Shown here: positions 50,545 through 63,030 of the stretch, one piece after another
How the letters are laid out: the number at the start of each line of letters is the position of its first letter
Numbering within the stretch: position 1 is the first letter of the stretch
The notes under the pieces: model-generated
Told to the model about the DNA's origin: nothing
The model's database searches: none
What the model saw: the letters and a program-made list of their open reading frames with translations, nothing else
Made by a program: the position numbers and the translations under genes
Source of the DNA: Ischnura elegans
Taxonomy: Eukaryota > Arthropoda > Insecta > Odonata > Coenagrionidae
NCBI RefSeq assembly: GCF_921293095.1
Contig: NC_060247.1
Location: 52,983,111-53,047,110 of the forward strand
Length of the DNA: 64,000 nucleotides
Direction of reading: 5' to 3'

Positions 50545-50763
50545 TCTAGAAAACGGAACAATGTAATAGGCCATATCTTTAGACAAGATGGCCTGATAAA
50601 GACAATCGTTGAGGGACAAGTAGATGGCAAGAACGGAAAAGGAAGACATCGAATGAAATATATCGAACAGTTACAGAAGGATGTGAAAGAGAGGATATAC
50701 GTAGGTGTGAAAATATTATCTGATAAAAGAAATGAATGGAGAGCTGCGTCAAGCCAATCTTAG
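50545..50763 (+). mobile_element. Non-LTR retrotransposon remnant, C-terminal tail of the reverse-transcriptase ORF
   Basis: Plus frame reads SRKRNNVIGHIFRQDGLIKT, then IVEGQVDGKNGKGRHRMKYI, then RNEWRAASSQS before TAG at 50761. The pattern (R)xxWIGHxxRxxGLxKTIIEGxVEGKRGRGRxRxxYI…W R x A A x Q S is the typical end of LINE-type reverse-transcriptase proteins. Upstream the frame is shifted or stopped (REGKNKLNENNLE in another frame), so it is a decayed 3' fragment. It may be from the same family as the endonuclease fragment at 17 kb. Confidence 0.8.
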
Positions 50764-52772
50764 AATTGCTGACCAGCGATCATGACGACGAGGAATAAAA
50801 TAGCAAAGCATCCTGAAAATAGAGAATGAAAGCAGTAGTTTAGAGGTTATAATCAAGCTAACGTCAGTAAATACGTATGCGTCTGAATACAACCGATTTT
50901 CGGCCCTTGCGCTAAATTATTTCACTTCATTCCGGTGTCCTTATCCACTGATTGAATGCGAAATGTCAATAATTCCACTGGCGTCAAAAGGAATCGGGCC
51001 CGACGCCTTTTATTAAGTTTCCGTTAAGAGCGCTCTCCAAAGTGCCTCGAAGGGCTTCCAGTATCTATTAACCCCGTTTCGGCATCGCAATATTTGCCCT
51101 TTCAACGCAACACTCTTCGCCAAATCTATCACGCAATAGGTAACTCCTCACCGAAAAGGATCCAACATGCTCGCAGCGCTTTCGAATAGGGCGCAAATCG
51201 CCGTGCATCGCAAGATGTTAATGACTTAACCGGCAATAGCATCTTGGATGTGCCACGGAATTTCGTTGTAGCAGGCGTGACTTCAAAAATTTTAATAACT
51301 ACTTTGGAAATGCAGGGGAAATATGCAATCATTTGTAAATAGTGACTCTCGCTTAATTTCACCGAGTTGATCGTTTAGTTAAGTATAAAGACAATTTATA
51401 AAAATCTTCTAACATATATGATGGACTCGAATTTTGGAAATGATGCTTTGCTTCAATGTTTTACAAACAGCCAAGATCGACTTTTGAAATGCTATTAATA
51501 AAAGACTTCTTTCCATTGACTTATATATGACTCAGCAGATGCCCTTTGATATTTAAGACCCAATGCATCATCATTAAGGAGCATTAATATTCATTTATAT
51601 TTATAGGTATGGATAAAGGTTTTTCAAAAAGGACGCATGCAAAAAAAATTGATCAGGAGCTTTCTCGAAAAAAAATACATTTTACCTCCAAAACTCCGAC
51701 ACTAAATTTCAAATACTGCCTCATATAAACAGAACTTAAATGACTAGCCAGAAGGAAAGCCTGAGAATACATTAATTCAGCATCAAAACTCGTTTAATAA
51801 AAATACCCGTTAAAAACTTCAATAGAAGACAAGAAATCACGCATAAATAGTCTTCATACTATAGAATTACCAAAGTAATTATGAAAAGTAAATGTTAGTC
51901 GCACAAAATTACATACAGATAAGCTGAAAATGGGGGAACTATGTGGTTTATAGTTTCACGACTTAAAATTTCCACACCCTTCGGACGTTCAGAAAGTACA
52001 AAAGGTGATCAAAAATTCAAATCCCATAGAACCCAGAACCATGTAAGCAAAACGAAGACCTAGAAGGGATATAGCGAAGTCCACAGACTCAGCCATTCAA
52101 TGTCAACGAAATTATCACCAGAACTTTATTTGTGACATAACAAAGACATTAAAACAGAAGGCCAACTGCGGGGGTTTAAACAATACAGAAAATAATCGTA
52201 AAGAATTAATGGCAAGCGTTTATTATTTCTACAAACATCTTATGAATCAGCAACAGCCGCGAGATACGCGTGGCCGAAGGCTAGAGAAAGCTCACGAGAG
52301 CCTCATTTTCCTCTGACCTTGATGCAAGTTTCTGTTATTTCTCGGAAGTCCAATGGAGCTGTACATATTTAAAATAACCTCGGAAGTGACGCTTTACTGA
52401 GCATTTATGCCCATCACAAAGAGAAAGAGATAAGGTTCTCGAAAAAAACATTAGCACAAATACTATTCACAACTCAGCTCGCTTTATCTGAGCATATAAT
52501 AAAAAAACGTTTCACACTATGATCTCCGTAGCTACCCGACTGGTGCAGGAGTATTCTATACATTGATATTATTCATCGCTTTGCAATAAAAATGAATTAA
52601 GGATTTCTTTTAAATATCGAAACAGCGGAACATTTTTCACCAAAAAACGAGAAAAAATAACCTTCCGCTAAACTTAATACTTTCCTGGAATACAACGCGA
52701 AAAAAATCCTCCAAGGTTTTCCACCAGATCTACTGTTCTACCATAGGTATTCAGCTACTCAGCTCCGTGAGC
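50764..52772. other. Gene-free intronic stretch
   Basis: AT-rich; part just after 50763 may be the 3' tail of the retroelement (…CATGACGACGAGG). Nothing else recognised. Confidence 0.4.
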
Positions 52773-52830
52773 CGAAACGCGTCGTACGAATTAAAGTATT
52801 GTGGAAAGGTGCACCTACATTTCATTTCTA
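52773..52830 (+). repeat. Single-arm relative of fold-back family A
   Basis: CCGAAACGCGTCGTACGAAT, then TAAAGTATTGTGG and CACCTACA, parallels the outer arm of the 9.2-kb fold-back (GAAACGCGTCGTACGATAAT … ACTGTGGACCTACA). No inverted partner is nearby. Confidence 0.6.
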
Positions 52831-54429
52831 TTCCCATTACGCATCTACGTCAGTTATACATTAATATAATGACTAAAGTGTTCTTTGGCTTGTAAAACAA
52901 AATCATATAGCAAAAGATATTTTAGATAAGTTTAGCCAATCAGACATGAATTGTTATTCCTTGATTCTACGTGCTAAAATACCCATCGTGAAGGTCACGA
53001 AGCATTTGAATGTCCTAGACAATCGTAAATGCAAGATAAAGAAGGGATTCCAAAATAAGACAAACAAATTGGGAGATCGATGAATGAGCCAAAAGACAAT
53101 GCCCATTGCTTTCATCACATCACAGAGCCTCCCTCCATTTCCTAACTCGATTTTCCTTCCCACTCCGCCGTATATCTAGCTCACACCACTGATACTCCGC
53201 CAAGTTCTAACTTCCCCGTTCAAGTCCCCGGAGAACTTTTCAAATTTCCACCTAAGCGGAAGCGAAGGATCGAACCTTAGTCAAGGAAAACGGGAAGGAG
53301 GCAACAAATCCAAGCAATCTAAATTCATAACGACCGAAGGGTTAGAAGAGAAGCGTGAAATGGGGGGCACGCCAGTGCGTGAGCGAGAGGCTATATCCCA
53401 ATCGAAGTAAAGGAGAGACAGGTGAGGGGAATATAACGATTCACATTGAAAAATTAGTGCAATTAGTATAAAACTAACCCTAATAACCTGGATTGGCTAA
53501 ATAAGAACTACACGGTGTAAGACCAAAACAATTTGGCTCCTGGGTATCTCTTGAATAAATGTAGAGCAATCGTTGAAATCGTGCCACATCGTGCGTGAAG
53601 AGACCTAATAATTAGAGTAGCAATACTATTTTGGTTATAAATTATTAAACTACATTAACTATCTCACTCACAGCGATTTTTGTGAAATATTTAACGAAAT
53701 ATAAGGTGGTTTACTCCGATATTTTGGATGAAATACATGCTAAAATTCCTCTAACTGGAGTCTAAAGAGCTAATGTTCGAAGACACAAGTTGTTACAAAA
53801 TCATCACTTCTTCAGGATTTAATTCTTAAAATGGTTCCCATTATACTAAATCTTTTAAAATACAATGGGACAATCTGCTTCTTTAGGGGAACAGCACACT
53901 TGGATAAATAAGAGCAATATTTAATCATCACCACCATTTTCACGCCATTAGTGATATGTTTTATCAATTACCTAAAACGGATGCCATGAAGTAACCTTCC
54001 CTTCGCGTGATACGTCAGCTAACAAGATACCACAAACTACCGCTACTTCCTAAATCTGTTAACGGCTTCAGAACTATCGCAAATGTTCCTTCAGACCTCA
54101 GAAACCTGACGAGGTTGCTACATGCTTTTTTAACATACGCTGTGTCGCTTCCACCTTTTCAATAAGTTCATTTCTTCCTGAGACGTAAAATATGCTTAAA
54201 GAGACGCAGAAAAGTCTTCCCCAGCTTCCTTCGATATGCATATTTATCCTGTTCAAAACCCCACACTAGAGCATTTCATCGGTGGTTGTTTCTGCTCCGT
54301 TGCGGTAGAGGCCATTTCCATTGCGCATACTTCGAATTCCTAAATAGAAAGGGTGAATGGCGGTGATTTAGATGGGGAAACTATCGGGAATAACCTCACG
54401 CCAAAGACAAGGTTAAGAAGGAGGAGGCG

Positions 54430-54740
54430 GGCGTGATAATTCCCCTACTCACGTTAGACTGAAGATCAGTGCGAAATCCCCCACTCGCACACTACCCCAT
54501 GGAGTGGAGAGGGGCAAAGCGGAGGGAGGAAATGCAATGTGCGTGACGCAAAGCGCAAGGGAGGAAAAAATCATTTTCCGAACGCTATATGAGAGAGGTT
54601 GGCTCTCGAGATGGGAAGAGGGGGATAGGAACCAGCTCCGGCAGAGCGGTTGCAAGAGTGCGCGGTTGATTACGAGCAATTACCACACCCGGGAACGAAG
54701 GGTTGAATGCTGCGCCGATAATGAGGGGTCACAGAGAGAG
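54430..54740. other. Mildly GC-rich block at 54.6 kb
   Basis: More GC-rich than neighbours. A GTGAGT on the minus strand near 54456 sits at its edge. No exon supported. Confidence 0.25.
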
Positions 54741-55594
54741 GAGAAATTACCTTGCAAAATGCTAAAGAAAGCATAAAATTGCGCCGACTGAAAAAATTCC
54801 TCGAAGAACAAGAGATATAATCCCACTTTGGTGGCAGAATCGTACTGCGAATTGACCATTACTCGGCACCAAGAAGTAAATTGGAAGGTACTGTTTGTAA
54901 GTACGCATAGATACCTACTTTTGAATTCTCCATATGTTCCTGCCATTAAATATCAAATTTGATTGCCTAAGTACTTAGAAGATTTTCTTCGATAAAAGCT
55001 GGAGGAAAAAACAAAAACTTGAATTTATGTCCCGAGACACCGATAGTAAGGGAATGAATAAAACAAATAAATGCTTAACGGCTTTAATGCAGTAAAAAAC
55101 ATTAAAATAGAAATTATTACCTTCGTATATCAAAGAACATAGTTCGTCAATTATTTAATTACGTAAAAAAATAGAAACTCGATATAAAAAGCTACTTAAT
55201 ATTAGAAATAGAATGTTACTGATGACTTACAGCTGTTATCAAACTTTTCAATTCATCTATCTGTCGACGAAAGAAATAAATAGCTGTTTATATACGGTTA
55301 TAACGCTGAATACACGTAACCATGACGCCATTAATTTAAGTGGTAAACCAATTAAAGCTGTTAGCACAGATAAATAAAAATTTCCAACGCTATAATACGC
55401 AATCAGAGGTGTGACAAGATTTCTGATAATGAATCTCCACTCTCTCTACGTACAATTTAGAGTCAATTTCTGACAACCTACTACTCACTTCTATTGCCTT
55501 TCTTCCTATGAGACTATGATATTAATTATTTAAATATTACAAGATATGTGCCCCGAAAATTCCTTAGGCGCAATCCATGGAGTCGAGATGAGTC

Positions 55595-55680
55595 CTCGAG
55601 TGAAATACGGATTCGAACGTCACGCGTGGCGATGAAAATCGAACGCTGTCACGCTACCGTCGATTCGATTAAAATATGAG
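55595..55680 (-). repeat. tRNA-like segment with B box
   Basis: Minus strand holds GACGTTCGAATCCG (B-box-like) downstream of CGGTAGCGTGACAGCG (A-box-like) with about 30 bases between. No cloverleaf could be drawn by eye; probably a SINE head or tRNA relic. Confidence 0.3.
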
Positions 55681-55699
55681 AAGCATTCGCTTGCGCCAC

Positions 55700-58049
55700 G
55701 GCCGAGTCAGAGCATTCTGACACTTCTATCAGCAACCCCTTTCGCTTCGAGTTGGCTATCGCCTCGGACATTCCTTACAGCATCCGTCATCCCATCTTAG
55801 CCGGCTCTAACCCTTCCGCCTTCTTCCAACCTCAAACCACGCAGCGCAATGGAATGCGCTTGATCCACCAAGTTAAGTACTGAGCTAATGTCATGAACTG
55901 ATATCTTCGAGCCCCTGAGACAGAAGCTTGCGACCAGATTCTTTCACAGACGATATCCTTCGATATTTAGAGCAGAATATACTAATATTTATACATATAT
56001 ATCAATAAAACAATAGAATGTTATTGATTACTTATAGTATATAATACTAGAAATATTCAGTGCACAGATTAAATAATAAGCAAACAGCCGCTCCAGTTGC
56101 AAAAAACTAACGTATTTTGATTTCATTCAGGGCAGTGACTAGCTAACACCTCCAAATGCAAAACGATGAGATGTCCACGCTTTAATCGCGACTCTTATGT
56201 TAAGATGCACTTAAAATCAGATTTTGCCAGAATAACTTCTATACTATAGAAGTCATCTTGAGCTTTTATACGCGTACGTTAGCACTCCTTTAGAATCCAT
56301 TGATGATTGGAGATTTAAAGAGAAATTTTCAAAAAAACATAAATCGTACAAAATCCAGTTTCTTCAACGAAAGCGGGTAACATTCTTTGCCACGAAAATA
56401 TTAATTACTTCGTTTCCCGGTGACACCTCGTCAATGACCCAAACATATACTAAAATATATTCAAGAATAAATTAAAGGGAAAAGGTGCCTAGCGGATTGC
56501 CAAAATATTTTGAAGCAATAAGCAGCCAAGGTCCTTACTCCTTAACAAGAGAGGTTTCATCCAGCAAATATATTTCCTGACCGATATCTACGTAATTTAG
56601 ACATTCTTTGTGTTACGATCGCGAGTGAAAAATGCGTAACTGCAAAAACTAAAACCTGAAATCAACACTCTCCGTGATGAAAATAAAACTAAGATATATC
56701 ACATACGGAAGAAGACAAATACCGGGAATCCCGCCATAGATACCGTGAAAATCAAGAACTGCGTTGCATAATTGAAACAAAATAAGCTTGAAGAGAGCTT
56801 ACTGATATGTTGCAGCTCCCGGCAAAATGTTAAAGAATTTAAGAATTCGAGACAGAGAAGCAAGCACGCAAGGCATTTATATATTTTTTTGGCATGCCTC
56901 CAGTGTTTACCTCGCGGATTCCGGTAAACAATTAGTCACCAGTTTATGCGTGAAGAATGATATACTTGCGGAAGTGGTCGGAAGAAGGCTCTTCCTATAC
57001 TCTCAAATGGAAGAGAGGGTATGATTTATGCTTGAAAAAAATACCACCAGATAGATCCCAGAGATCAACGCAAGGAAAATATTGCTGTTATCTCCTTCCG
57101 CGTGTTGACGCCATCGGCTTCCAGGGCAACGCACGCGAATAACATGCAAATATATGTATATGGCACGATTATGAGTCAATGGATTTCAGCTCTGAAAATG
57201 CATATACTTCAAGCCTCCCGCAATTCCTTGAGTAGGGAGGTTATTCCGGCATAAGGTCCGTTTACAAGCAAAAATAATAAGAAATACTTAAAGCAACATC
57301 AGCTTCAACTTGATATGCTAAATTTTGGTTCATCTAGGGCAATCGATGACTAAAATAAATGAAAAAAAATTACATGAGAATTACTAAAACTTTCGCGTTC
57401 CATATTCGCCAATATTAATGGCTTCTGGGGTTACCCGCATCAAGATGTCATTAGCTCTGATGAGGTTTCCAGTACAGGAGAGGACATGTTCCCCATTTTA
57501 AAAACCTCGACGCGGGTTACTGCAAAAGCCAATCATATTGATGATCTAAGAATAAGAAAAATGCTGAGCCTATTGATAAAATGGAAAAATACGCTGGAAG
57601 TAAATATTTATATGATGACTCAAGTGTCATAGGGTAAATTAGTACTATATTGCCTATGAAACATTACAAAGAGAAGAGAAAACGTCCACATAGCTCTGAG
57701 TTAAATACTAAGACAAACGATGAATGTAGAAATTTACGAAGAAAAAAAATAATCCGAAAAACAGACGAACTATTAGTCACACATATACCAACTACCACAT
57801 TAACCATAAAATGAAACAAGAAAACAGATACTCTGATATTAGCAGAAAATCCCCACCAGCAATAATTATAGTGCCTTTCTAAACTTCAAAGGATTACAAA
57901 AATTATCGATGAAAATTCAAGCTATATAACCACTCATCTTCTTGTATACCTCCATTATACCATACAAAAAACTAAGTAATTTATCGGCGAACAAAAAATT
58001 GTATTCAAGCAGACAACCACCATTTGACTTATGGCCCATCACTCTCTAT
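55700..58049. other. Gene-free intronic stretch
   Basis: AT-rich. No recognised features. Confidence 0.45.
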
Positions 58050-58490
58050 CGTGCGCAATATCATCCGGAAAGGCGGAGGCATTCGAAGATGATATAAAAA
58101 ATCCGCACACGGGAATCACGCGAGGAATACTGATGACACGTGACTACATATACTTAATCGGAAGAGAAAAAGAGCTAGAAGCTGCGATGTGAGCACGAAG
58201 TGAGGGAATAAGATGACTAGGTGGCGGGAGGAGAAGCCGATGAGGCGGGAACAGGCTCCACGTGATGCAGGCGTGATATAAAACACAAAGGAGCGAGATG
58301 AGCCTACAAGTAGCTGCTCCATGGGTGCGTGGGGGGGGTAAGGAGGAGGCCCTCCGCGGACGTCACCCACGGCCGTGACGCAACGCGCGTTGCGACAGGT
58401 ATTACGACGACTGGGCGAAGGTACGCAAACACGCTGGGGATGAAAGATGTGCGACCATGTGCTAGATCGTTTCGGCAAGCAGGATGACTT
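58050..58490. promoter_or_regulatory. GC-rich island at 58.3 kb
   Basis: CG-rich block centred on 58330-58440. The 120-codon minus frame over it has no domain. Position and composition resemble the other islands of intron 1. Confidence 0.3.
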
Positions 58491-59214
58491 GGGAATTTCG
58501 CGTGCCAGAGAGGACCAATAGTTACACTAAAACCGGCCCCAGAAGTTGTTAGGAAGCTCTATCAATCGATATCACCATCGTTGGTTCCGACCAAAGATGG
58601 ACAACTATTGGGCCCCGCAGGGAACTGAATGTTTTGAATACACATCTAATATTTCCGAAGAAAGTAATATTTGGTTAGCGAATAAAAATTTAATTTCCTA
58701 TTCATAGCGGGTTTCAGATCACTACTTTTTTTGGGAAACAGTCACTTTTAGTCAATAAGGTGGTCACCTTTCATTGGAACATGAATTGACAGAATGAATT
58801 CATCAGACGAAAATACTACTGTTTTTAATCCAATTTCTCTACGTAAAACATCCCACATCCTCAGAGTATCATAACAATCGAAACATCAGTCAACAATTCC
58901 TTTATCTGATGGAAATCTCGTGAACACCTCATTGGCATTATATTTCCATGAAGACCAATCATTGATTCCGTTGCTTCTCTGATTATCAATTGCCCTTGTC
59001 GGCCGTAGCAATATCAAGCATTGCAACATATGTGTCTGTGTTTTTGATACCACGAAACACAATAATAACAACCCACGATCAAAAACTGACAACAGACAAA
59101 GCCATCAACGATAAAAAACAATCTATGACCTTGAAAATCGACAAACATCGATCCAGTACTCGATTTTTGGGTGTCCATATCGACACAACAGCTGCTGCGT
59201 TAATTTTAATAATC

Positions 59215-59520
59215 GAAAATTCCTAAATACGCCTGCTCCAGCCGGCCCCACCATCAGGTCATCTTGGACCGCCCAGGGCGGGGTGGGCTGAAGAATGAAC
59301 ACAGCAGCAGCCCCGCGTGTTTTCGAAAACCGCCTCAGGGGTCGGATTCCAACCAAATAGCCCCCGCGCCACGCCCCTCCGAAAGAGGATTCTGGATTAC
59401 AACTTACAGCCGAGCAAAACAGACCACCACAACCCTGCTTCCAGATAGCCGGGAAGACAGGACCACTACCGATACGGTAGCAGGCCTTTGAAAGCACCAA
59501 CTACTATAATGAAGAGCCAA
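59215..59520. repeat. GC-rich insertion-like block, unclassified
   Basis: Sharp change to GC-rich sequence (ACGCCTGCTCCAGCCGGCCC …) and back to AT-rich at about 59520. Frames on both strands (minus 59500..59123, plus 59264..59491) lack domains. The style (abrupt edges, phrases such as GATAGCCGGGAAGACAGGAC) suggests a dispersed repeat, but no second copy lies in the window. Confidence 0.3.
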
Positions 59521-62233
59521 TAACAGGGGAACATCACGACGCAGGGATTAATAGAAAAGGAAGTCTTATGGTGTTATGCCCTTCACGGAAGAATTGTAGA
59601 CATGTTGACAATGATGCTTTGCCAATACCGGCTGCGATATTGTAATAACATCCCTTTTTCTTAACGGTGAACTAACTAGGAAAACCGTAAATAAATAATG
59701 CAGATGACCCAGACGATAAAATTTCTGCATCACAAGTAAACAGAAAATCCAGAAGCAGGAAAAGGTGTCAGTGAAATATTTCAAGTAATGCGCGAAAAAT
59801 AGATTTTCATAAATTGTATACCCCAATCTGTTGGGTGGAATAACGAACGGTCAGAGGCACCATTTAATCGCAATTTTTATCGTGGTTCTGGCATAAAATG
59901 TCCACTACCAATAAAACTAGAACAAATACCTTCGCAATTTAGTAAGAAATGTTTACACTCAATCATTCTAATATTTACTTTATAATAGATACTCGACCGG
60001 GAAATAGGAATGTATCCTCAGCACCACGTGAATGAAAATTCGGAGCATCGCGATACAGGAGAAGCTTCAAACAATTTAATCTCAAATACTGTCATTAATT
60101 AGTACTAATATTTTCATTCATTAGCTCATTTAGTACAACGCATTTTCCAGCAGAAAACCTATCCGTCATCATTAACAAAAAATGGAGCGGGATCACCAAA
60201 AGAAAATTCCACATGCATTCACTACAAATATCTGTAGCTACTTTCCTCGTGTCAGCGATTACTAAGGTATTTGCTATTGGAGCTGAAGTGTCTGACAAAA
60301 AAAAGATACCCAGCAAAATATATTGGAAGGGACGATGGAAAAAAAGCTATGCGATGCGGCAAATGACCACTATGACTGACTCATCAACGTGGAAAACAAC
60401 GGTAAGCCGGATGGAATGAGCAAAGAACATTAACACCGTATAAGACAACTGACGAAAAAACTAGTGAATCAGGGTTAACCAAAAAAAATTTAACGTGAAA
60501 ATCTATGGCGAAAACTAGATATAAGTAGTAGGTACGTTCAGGTGGAACAGAGCAGCAGAACTTTACGTCGGATGAAACGTAAACAAATGACTGCCTAATT
60601 ACAATGACACAAAATTTTTGAAAATCAAGAAACGATGAAAGAAGAATGTCAAATTAATAAAATAATACATCACGTTGCCCCTTCATTGAAGACTTATAAT
60701 AAAACTCTTACAAGTTGGATGCAAATTACATACAACTAATAAAGAGGAATGTTATCTTTTCATACGAAGCATAACCTCTGATAACAAGAAGGACATTATT
60801 TTTAGCATTCTGATATAGAAGTATTTCAATGTCAATGATAACTCTACATGTAATCTCACATCAGAAATATCATTCCAACGCCATGGGACATTAACTACCT
60901 TTGGTAGTAACAATGGTAGCTACGAGAGTTGAGATTTAAGTAACCACCTATCCAACATCCTACACACATTTACAAAATTGATTGATAACACCAGCTATCT
61001 CCATTCATACCATTATAAACCGAAATACTTAGCTACACGCAAAAATGCCTGTCTCCCAATTAAGAATTAACAGCTACAAAAAAAATTATTATTTCCACAG
61101 TCGACTAGACTGGCGATATAAGCACAACGTAGATGAATAAATAAGGATCTTAAAACTAAAGCATACATTTTTCTTTCAAAAAGGATCCCATCGCCGTACC
61201 AAGAATATTTTGATACATAATTGATAGATGTGGCTGCTAAATATTGTGTTGAGTGCTAGTGCGAGTATCATAACAAACCCTCGATGAACTTTTTCCTCCA
61301 CCAGCCCTAAGAAGAGATATCAACAGGTATCTTGATACTGAATTCACGGACGAGAGGTTCGGAAAAGAGATATTTAGTCCACTGAGTTGTTAAAAAACAT
61401 CGATAACATCCACATCAGAGATATGCAAAAAAGTTACCTTGTGCGATTAAGAATAGCAATCGGTTACAAAAAAAAATCATTCAGTTACTTTTAATTTTTT
61501 ATCAAAAGCGTAATTGTGATTTCATTTGATTGACTTGTCCAACGGTGAGAGCTGATTATCCTTATCTTATAACTGATTAATTTACGAGAACATTCTACGC
61601 TAATAAGTTTTCACTACTACAACCTTTCCGATTGTTCGCCTCTCGAAATTCTTTCCCCGCCACTCCACGCTCGGAAAAAAATGCATTAAGTGTGAGAAAC
61701 AGAAAGTTAACATAAACCAAACATTTGCTATTCTAAAACCACCTTAACTTTCACCTAATAAATCTTATTCCCAGCTTCGAACAATGGAACAATAAATGGT
61801 CTCACCAACAACGCTTCAACTCAAGGACTCGCGGCAATCTTTTAAATCAATCATGTACCCCTAGCCGTCCCTTTCGATATCCACCGTTAATATCTAACAC
61901 GCTCCTCGGCCCGCAGAATATTATTTTTCAAGGGCAAAATCCGGATCGATAGCCAAACAAATCAGTACTTCAACGAAAACCATGAGAAAACGCCAAAGAG
62001 GAGACAGAGCCAATCCCTTTAAATATATGAATAAAAACACAACAGCAATTCCGCGAAAATACTCGTCACCCATTTTTGTCACGTATTCCTTCACAGCACC
62101 ATGGAATTTCGTGCTGGACACAGTAATTCTTACGACCAGCACGAACGGAAGCTTGTGGAAGGAAGCTTAACCATTAAAAATCCCCACAGCGGAAAACACG
62201 AGACACTATGCGAATAGGTATTCCTTTTCTTAC
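59521..62233. other. Gene-free intronic stretch next to candidate exon 1
   Basis: AT-rich; includes a small palindrome ACTACCTTTGGTAGT near 60895. No exon or element recognised. Confidence 0.45.
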
Positions 62234-62311
62234 CTCATCTTTAATGACGACAGTGAACTTGAAACTCCCAGACCTCCGCCTGGAAGGCACGATCCAGTAC
62301 TTGAGATTCAT
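62234..62311 (-). CDS. Usp2: Candidate first coding exon of Usp2 (residues 1-26)
   Basis: On the minus strand an ATG at 62311 opens 26 codons (begins MNLKYWIVPS, basic and Ser/Arg rich, ends IKDE), followed directly by a strong donor GAG|GTAAGA at 62233. The start has an A at -3 (AGGATG), and an in-frame TGA lies upstream at 62353-62351, so this is the first ATG in its frame. The exon ends in phase 0, exactly what exon 2 (starting GAG AAC at 22025) requires. It sits at the 3' edge of the GC-rich island at about 62.33-63.03 kb, where a promoter would be expected. Joined to the other six exons it gives 399 aa. No family motif is visible in the 26 residues, and the implied intron is about 40.2 kb, so a chance ORF with a chance donor is possible. 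A spliced transcript would settle it. Confidence 0.5.
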
Positions 62312-62329
62312 CCTTAACGAGATCAAGAC

Positions 62330-63030
62330 TTCACAGCCTTTGGGTGTAAATCAGGAGAGGGCCGGGGGAGATCGTACCGAGGGGCCCTGTAGAGCGATTA
62401 GCGCTCCCCAGATGCACGGCCCGAGAAAGATGCAAAGAGTTCCAAAAGGTGGCGAGTGAGCAGTCACGAATTAGAGCCTTGAGGGACGAACGAAGCGGAA
62501 GCGGCGATGAGGGTCGCTGGTCCTCGGCAGGCAAACGAGCGGCATCGGCGGAAGAGGTGCCCTTGGAAGCGGCAAACAATCCACAAGAAGACAGCGGAGG
62601 GAACGTCGACGTAGTGAGACAGAGAGAGAGCTTGGCTATCGTATACACGATTGCTGGCAGTGCTGCGATTAGTTGACGGCAGGCGACTGACTGCCGTGCT
62701 CCGCTCGAGGGCCGCAAGAGCGTGGGGAGTTTCCCCCTCCACCCCTCGAGCAGCACCCCTCCCCCTCCGCCCCACTACCACGGCGGCCTCACGACACGCG
62801 GCGCCCCACCACGCAGCCCCTCGCGGCCCTCCGCATCGCCCCAACCTTGGTCTTCCCCGCTCTGCCTCTCCCCCCAACTGAGACGCCGACCTCAGCACAT
62901 CCGCGCGGCAAGGAGGAACGGCGTCCTTGCGGTCGGAAGGTGCGAACACAATGATCTTACATTTGGCTCGCGTCGCGGAGTCGTCAAGAAATGTGTCCTG
63001 AACGTCCCCAATGTCCCCCACCCCTCAACT
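62330..63030 (-). promoter_or_regulatory. GC/CpG-rich island, proposed Usp2 promoter and 5' UTR
   Basis: A sharp change from AT-rich DNA to GC-rich DNA with many CG dinucleotides, including C-rich and G-rich runs. Open frames on both strands (for example minus 63021..62464) are explained by lack of stop codons in GC-rich DNA and show no domain. The candidate first coding exon lies immediately downstream on the minus strand. No clear TATA box was recognised. Assigning it to Usp2 rests on position only. Confidence 0.45.

Larger units (their letters stand above)
22026..62233 (-). other. Proposed Usp2 intron 1, about 40.2 kb
   Basis: Acceptor TTTTAG at 22026 is certain; the donor at 62233 depends on the tentative first exon. 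The interval has no convincing coding exon but many repeats and a series of GC-rich islands, any of which could hold alternative first exons. Confidence 0.5.
13089..62311 (-). other. Usp2: Usp2-like ubiquitin-specific protease locus, seven-exon model
   Basis: Gene model on the minus strand: 62311..62234 (tentative first exon), 22025..21921, 21813..21687, 19277..19031, 18414..18168, 15056..14749 and 13176..13089. All junctions are GT-AG and all phases agree, giving 1200 nt including the stop, 399 residues. The protein is a USP (peptidase C19) cysteine protease that removes ubiquitin from proteins. Order of motifs in this numbering: Cys box GLRNLGNTCFMN with Cys62, QQDAQEFL at 147-154, zinc ligands Cys220/Cys223 and Cys270/Cys273, His box with His351, Asn368 as third catalytic residue, C-terminal YVLFYEL. 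The closest family I recognise is USP2 (Drosophila CG14619); the zinc knuckle and the Asn in the FND/YND position fit it. The short N-terminus resembles the short mammalian isoform of about 396 residues. Longer isoforms with other first exons are likely. Exons 2-7 are very secure; exon 1 is an inference. Confidence 0.85.
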
